Assembly: GCA_009774235.1 (NCBI GenBank)
Contig: VSNJ01000178.1
Span: forward strand, 1-7,743
Direction: 5' to 3'
DNA from: Lachnospiraceae bacterium
GTDB taxonomy: Bacteria > Bacillota > Clostridia > Lachnospirales > Lachnospiraceae
Length of the DNA stretch: 7,743 bases
Made by a program: the position numbers and the translations under genes. This document shows, piece after piece, positions 5,727 through 7,743 of the stretch. How positions within the stretch are numbered: the first letter of the stretch is position 1; each line of letters opens with the position of its first letter. The notes under the pieces are model-generated. The model saw only the letters and a list, made by a program, of their open reading frames with translations, was not told the origin of the DNA and ran no database searches.

Positions 5727-5739
5727 TGTGTAATAAATT

Positions 5740-5783
5740 TGTAATTATATCTTGAATTACATTATATTTAAGTGTAAGATATA
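5740..5783. repeat. AT-rich alternative hairpins after the amidase gene
   Basis: TGTAATT (5740-5746) pairs with AATTACA (5755-5761), and TATATCTT (5746-5753) pairs with AAGATATA (5776-5783). The two pairings share sequence and exclude each other. Both stems are nearly free of G+C and neither has a clean T-run, so this is at best a weak terminator for the amidase transcript. Confidence 0.3.
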
Positions 5784-5810
5784 GTTATGGAAACTTTAAT
5801 ATAGTTACGG
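5779..5810 (+). repeat. Pair of 12-bp direct repeats upstream of comFB
   Basis: ATATAGTTATGG (5779-5790) and ATATAGTTACGG (5799-5810) differ at one base and start 20 bp apart, about two helical turns. The second copy ends directly before the extended -10 box at 5811, in place of a recognisable -35 box. This is a possible operator for a regulator that binds direct repeats. Each copy also contains TATAGT, which could simply be a -10-like hexamer. Confidence 0.5.
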
Positions 5811-5819
5811 TGTTATAAT
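5811..5819 (+). promoter_or_regulatory. Extended -10 promoter element of comFB
   Basis: TGTTATAAT is a perfect extended -10 box (TGnTATAAT). No good -35 box lies 16-18 nt upstream (AAACTT at 5791-5796), which is tolerated with an extended -10 or may mean dependence on an activator. Transcription would start near 5826, leaving a leader of about 30 nt that contains the 8-bp palindrome CGTATACG (5831-5838). Confidence 0.6.
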
Positions 5820-5855
5820 AGTGTTTTAGGCGTATACGTCAGATAGGAGTAGCAG

Positions 5856-6140
5856 ATGGAAGGTTTAACAAATATGATGGAGGAGACTGTTTTAACAAAG
5901 ATAAACCAGTTATGGCCTACTACTAATTTCTGCAAATGTGACCAGTGTAAAATTGATATTGCTGCATTTGCACTTAACAGGCTGCCTCCAAGGTATGTAC
6001 ATTCATTAGCAGGTGAACTTATACACAAGTTTGATGCATCTACAACACAAATGGATGCGGAAATTACAGCATGTGTTTATAATGCTATAGTCCGTATAGG
6101 TGAAGACCCAAACCATGATGCTGATGGAAACAAGAAATAA
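5856..6140 (+). CDS. ComFB family protein
   Basis: This 94-residue cytoplasmic protein belongs to the late competence ComFB family (Pfam PF10719). The opening LTNMMEETVLTKIN (residues 4-17) matches the family helix. The Cys cluster FCKCDQCKIDIAAFALNRLPPRYV (25-48) is diagnostic: Cys26, Cys28 and Cys31 are probable metal ligands, possibly with Cys73. It is followed by the NRLPPRYV block. In B. subtilis the gene lies in the comF operon but is dispensable for transformation. Later work reported that family members, first in cyanobacteria, bind cyclic di-GMP or cyclic di-AMP. Here it stands alone, without comFA or comFC in view, so a competence role should not be assumed. AGGAG (5845-5849) is 6 nt before the ATG. 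It has its own promoter elements and a likely terminator, so it is probably monocistronic. Confidence 0.88.
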   Translation: MEGLTNMMEETVLTKINQLWPTTNFCKCDQCKIDIAAFALNRLPPRYVHSLAGELIHKFDASTTQMDAEITACVYNAIVRIGEDPNHDADGNKK

Positions 6141-6152
6141 AATATGGGATGG

Positions 6153-6216
6153 TAAGGCCAGGGTGTAATGTATCTGCAGAGTGGCAGCATGTATTACTTT
6201 CCTGGTCTTATTTTAT
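6153..6216 (+). terminator. Long stem-loop, probable terminator after comFB
   Basis: TAAGGCCAGG (6153-6162) pairs with CCTGGTCTTA (6201-6210) in a 10-bp stem with one G-U pair. Inside it, GTAAT (6165-6169) pairs with ATTAC (6193-6197) and CTGC (6174-6177) pairs with GCAG (6184-6187) around a six-base loop. TTTTAT follows at once (6211-6216). The hairpin begins 12 nt after the comFB stop, as expected for an intrinsic terminator. Its T-run is broken and the stem is long for a simple terminator, so a leader element of the MATE gene is the alternative. Confidence 0.6.
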
Positions 6217-6249
6217 GCCTGTTTGTAGAAGATAAAAAGGTGGAAAAAT

Positions 6250-7590
6250 ATGAATGGGAATTTAACGGAAGGAAAGATTACAACAGGGCTGCTTAAATTT
6301 GCGCTTCCACTTATGGCTGGAAATGTGCTCCAGCAGTTTTATAATGTTGCTGATACCTTAGTTTTAGGTAAATTTCTTGGACCAGATGCTTTGGCAGCAG
6401 CAGGTTCTTCCTATTCATTAATGACTTTCCTGTCTTCTATAATAATTGGTCTTTGTATGGGAAGCAGTGCATATTTTGCAATGCAGTTTGGTAAGAAAGA
6501 TTATGAAAAGCTGGGTAATGGTATTTTTCTCTCTTTTGTATTAATTGGAATATTGGCACTTGTATTAAATATATGTGTATTTCTTTCAACTGGCTGGATA
6601 ATAGATATATTACAGATACCAGCAGAAATAAAGGGTATGGCAAGGGAATATTTGTTGTATATATTTGCTGGAATTTCTGCAGTTTTTATCTACAATTTTT
6701 TTGCATGCCTGCTCCGTGCTGTTGGTAATTCTTTTGTACCACTATTATTTCTAGGAGTATCTGTGATACTGAATATTTTATTAGATATTATTTTTGTGAT
6801 GTTATTCCACTGGGGCATTAAAGGGGCAGCTGTGGCAACAGTAGTTTCGCAGTTTGTGTCTGGAACTGGAATACTGGTATATTACTATTTATATTTCCCG
6901 GTGTTACATGTAACAAGAAAACATATGCACTGGGATGCAGGAATTTTAAAAGAAATTTCTAAACTTTCTTTTCTTACATGTGCCCAGCAGTCCGTAATGA
7001 ATTTTGGAATACTTATGGTACAAGGGCTTGTGAACAGCTTTGGCACAGTTGTAATGGCAGCATTTGCAGCAGCAGTGAAAATAGATACTATTGCTTATAT
7101 GCCAGTACAGGATTTTGGAAATGCATTTTCTACTTTTGTTGCACAAAATTATGGTGCTGGAAAAAAAGAACGTATATTAAAGGGAATTAAAAGTTCTGTT
7201 ATATGTGTTTTTATATTTTGTTCAATAGCAAGCTTGCTTGTATGTATATTTGCAGAACCTTTGATGTGTATTTTTATTAATTCTTCAAATATTGGCGTGA
7301 TACGGGAAGGTGTCAGGTATTTAAGGACAGAGGCCTCTTTTTATTTTGGGATTGGGCTGTTATTTATGTTTTATGGTTACTACCGTGCAGTTGGAAGACC
7401 TGGGATATCAGTGGTTCTTACAATTTGTTCATTAGGTACAAGGGTAGTTCTTGCTTATATTCTTTCTGCTATTCCTTCTGTTGGGGTATCTGGAATATGG
7501 GCGGCAATTCCAGCTGGATGGGTTCTGGCTGATATAACAGGTAAAGTTTATTTTCTCAGACTTAATAAAAAAGTTCTGGTAAACAGATAG
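6250..7590 (+). CDS. MATE family efflux transporter
   Basis: This is a 446-residue membrane protein of the MATE (multidrug and toxic compound extrusion) family in the MOP superfamily. It should export substrates across the cytoplasmic membrane in exchange for Na+ or H+. The two-fold repeat is visible. The first half has FALPLMAGNVLQQFYNVADT (17-36), then LRAVGNSFVPLL (155-166). The second half starts near 237 with FLTCAQQSVMNFGILM (241-256), then FVAQNYGAGKKERI (296-309) and YRAVGRPGISVV (378-389). Hydrophobic segments are consistent with 12 helices, and the length is normal for the clostridial branch (about 445-455). The substrate cannot be inferred. Members range from drug exporters to DinF-like proteins. 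AAAGGTGG (6236-6243) is 6 nt before the ATG. No clear promoter lies in the 109-nt gap, so it may rely on read-through past the 6153-6216 stem-loop. Confidence 0.93.
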   Translation: MNGNLTEGKITTGLLKFALPLMAGNVLQQFYNVADTLVLGKFLGPDALAAAGSSYSLMTFLSSIIIGLCMGSSAYFAMQFGKKDYEKLGNGIFLSFVLIGILALVLNICVFLSTGWIIDILQIPAEIKGMAREYLLYIFAGISAVFIYNFFACLLRAVGNSFVPLLFLGVSVILNILLDIIFVMLFHWGIKGAAVATVVSQFVSGTGILVYYYLYFPVLHVTRKHMHWDAGILKEISKLSFLTCAQQSVMNFGILMVQGLVNSFGTVVMAAFAAAVKIDTIAYMPVQDFGNAFSTFVAQNYGAGKKERILKGIKSSVICVFIFCSIASLLVCIFAEPLMCIFINSSNIGVIREGVRYLRTEASFYFGIGLLFMFYGYYRAVGRPGISVVLTICSLGTRVVLAYILSAIPSVGVSGIWAAIPAGWVLADITGKVYFLRLNKKVLVNR

Positions 7591-7625
7591 AAAAGGCTAT
7601 ATTTTTAATATATATTATATAAATC

Positions 7626-7661
7626 TTTTTATAAATTTATTGGTTTTTTCATTTATAAAAA
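7626..7661. repeat. A/T-only inverted repeat after the MATE gene
   Basis: TTTTTATAAAT (7626-7636) and ATTTATAAAAA (7651-7661) are perfect 11-bp inverted repeats around a 14-nt T-rich loop. The stem contains no G or C and is followed by A rather than T on the + strand, so it is not a canonical intrinsic terminator. It is the only candidate end signal for the MATE transcript in view. Confidence 0.35.
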
Positions 7662-7683
7662 AAATTAACTTCAATTAGTCTTT

Positions 7684-7712
7684 TGGACATAATGCAAAAA
7701 AACTGTTATAAT
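7684..7712 (+). promoter_or_regulatory. Near-consensus promoter for a gene beyond the window
   Basis: TGGACA (7684-7689, 5 of 6) and TATAAT (7707-7712, 6 of 6) are 17 nt apart, and TG at 7704-7705 adds an extended -10 (TGTTATAAT). An A-run lies in the spacer. Transcription should start near 7719 and run out of the right end. No start codon with a ribosome site is seen in the last 30 nt. This is the best promoter match in the window. Confidence 0.72.
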
Positions 7713-7743
7713 CATATGGGAAAATATTCTGATATAAAGGCAG

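Noticed and set aside
124..5806. The heptamer TATAGTT recurring in upstream regions (124-130, 1642-1648, 4605-4611 reversed, 5780-5786, 5800-5806) as a shared regulatory motif
   Set aside because: Its first six bases are a near-consensus -10 box, which explains at least the first two copies. It also occurs inside genes and is not rare in AT-rich DNA. Only the paired copies before comFB were kept as a finding.
1..7743. A new defence, mobile or biosynthetic system
   Set aside because: Every gene belongs to a known widespread family. There are no integrase, transposase, toxin-antitoxin, nuclease-helicase or CRISPR signatures, and base composition looks even across the window.

Overview
The window is AT-rich DNA (roughly two thirds A+T by eye) with strong Shine-Dalgarno sites. 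Its gene families and gene order point to a low-GC Gram-positive bacterium of the class Clostridia. The forms of Gmk, omega and the GPGS-type cell-wall amidase fit the Lachnospiraceae best. The species cannot be named from the sequence. All nine supported genes lie on the + strand. I see no RNA gene, IS element, CRISPR array or prophage gene.

Layout: 1-192 is non-coding and holds a good sigma-A-type promoter for an AI-2E/PerM-family membrane protein (193-1605). A 117-nt gap with a possible promoter and a hairpin leads into a tight five-gene cluster: yicC (1723-2601), remA (2616-2885), gmk (2866-3504), rpoZ (3534-3857) and lepB (3888-4583). Gaps inside the cluster are -20 to 30 nt. The first four genes reproduce the conserved Firmicutes yloC-remA-gmk-rpoZ block. 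Here lepB follows, where coaBC and priA follow in B. subtilis. A 147-nt regulatory region rich in inverted repeats precedes a secreted or membrane-anchored N-acetylmuramoyl-L-alanine amidase (4731-5726). A 129-nt gap with a 12-bp direct repeat and an extended -10 box precedes a ComFB-family gene (5856-6140). A long stem-loop, probably a terminator, separates it from a MATE exporter (6250-7590). The last 150 nt are very AT-rich and end with a near-consensus promoter aimed out of the window.

How the genes fit together: the core is housekeeping. It covers RNA turnover (YicC), nucleotide synthesis (Gmk), RNA polymerase assembly (omega), protein export (signal peptidase I) and cell-wall turnover (amidase). 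Two genes have a signalling or surface flavour: RemA, a DNA-binding activator of biofilm-matrix genes in B. subtilis, and ComFB, whose family has been reported to bind cyclic dinucleotides. The two membrane proteins at the edges are transporters or exporters of unknown substrate.

I found no convincing new multi-gene system. The most interesting material is in the intergenic regions: nested inverted repeats before the amidase, paired direct repeats before comFB, a hairpin beside the yicC ribosome site, and the comFB-MATE stem-loop.
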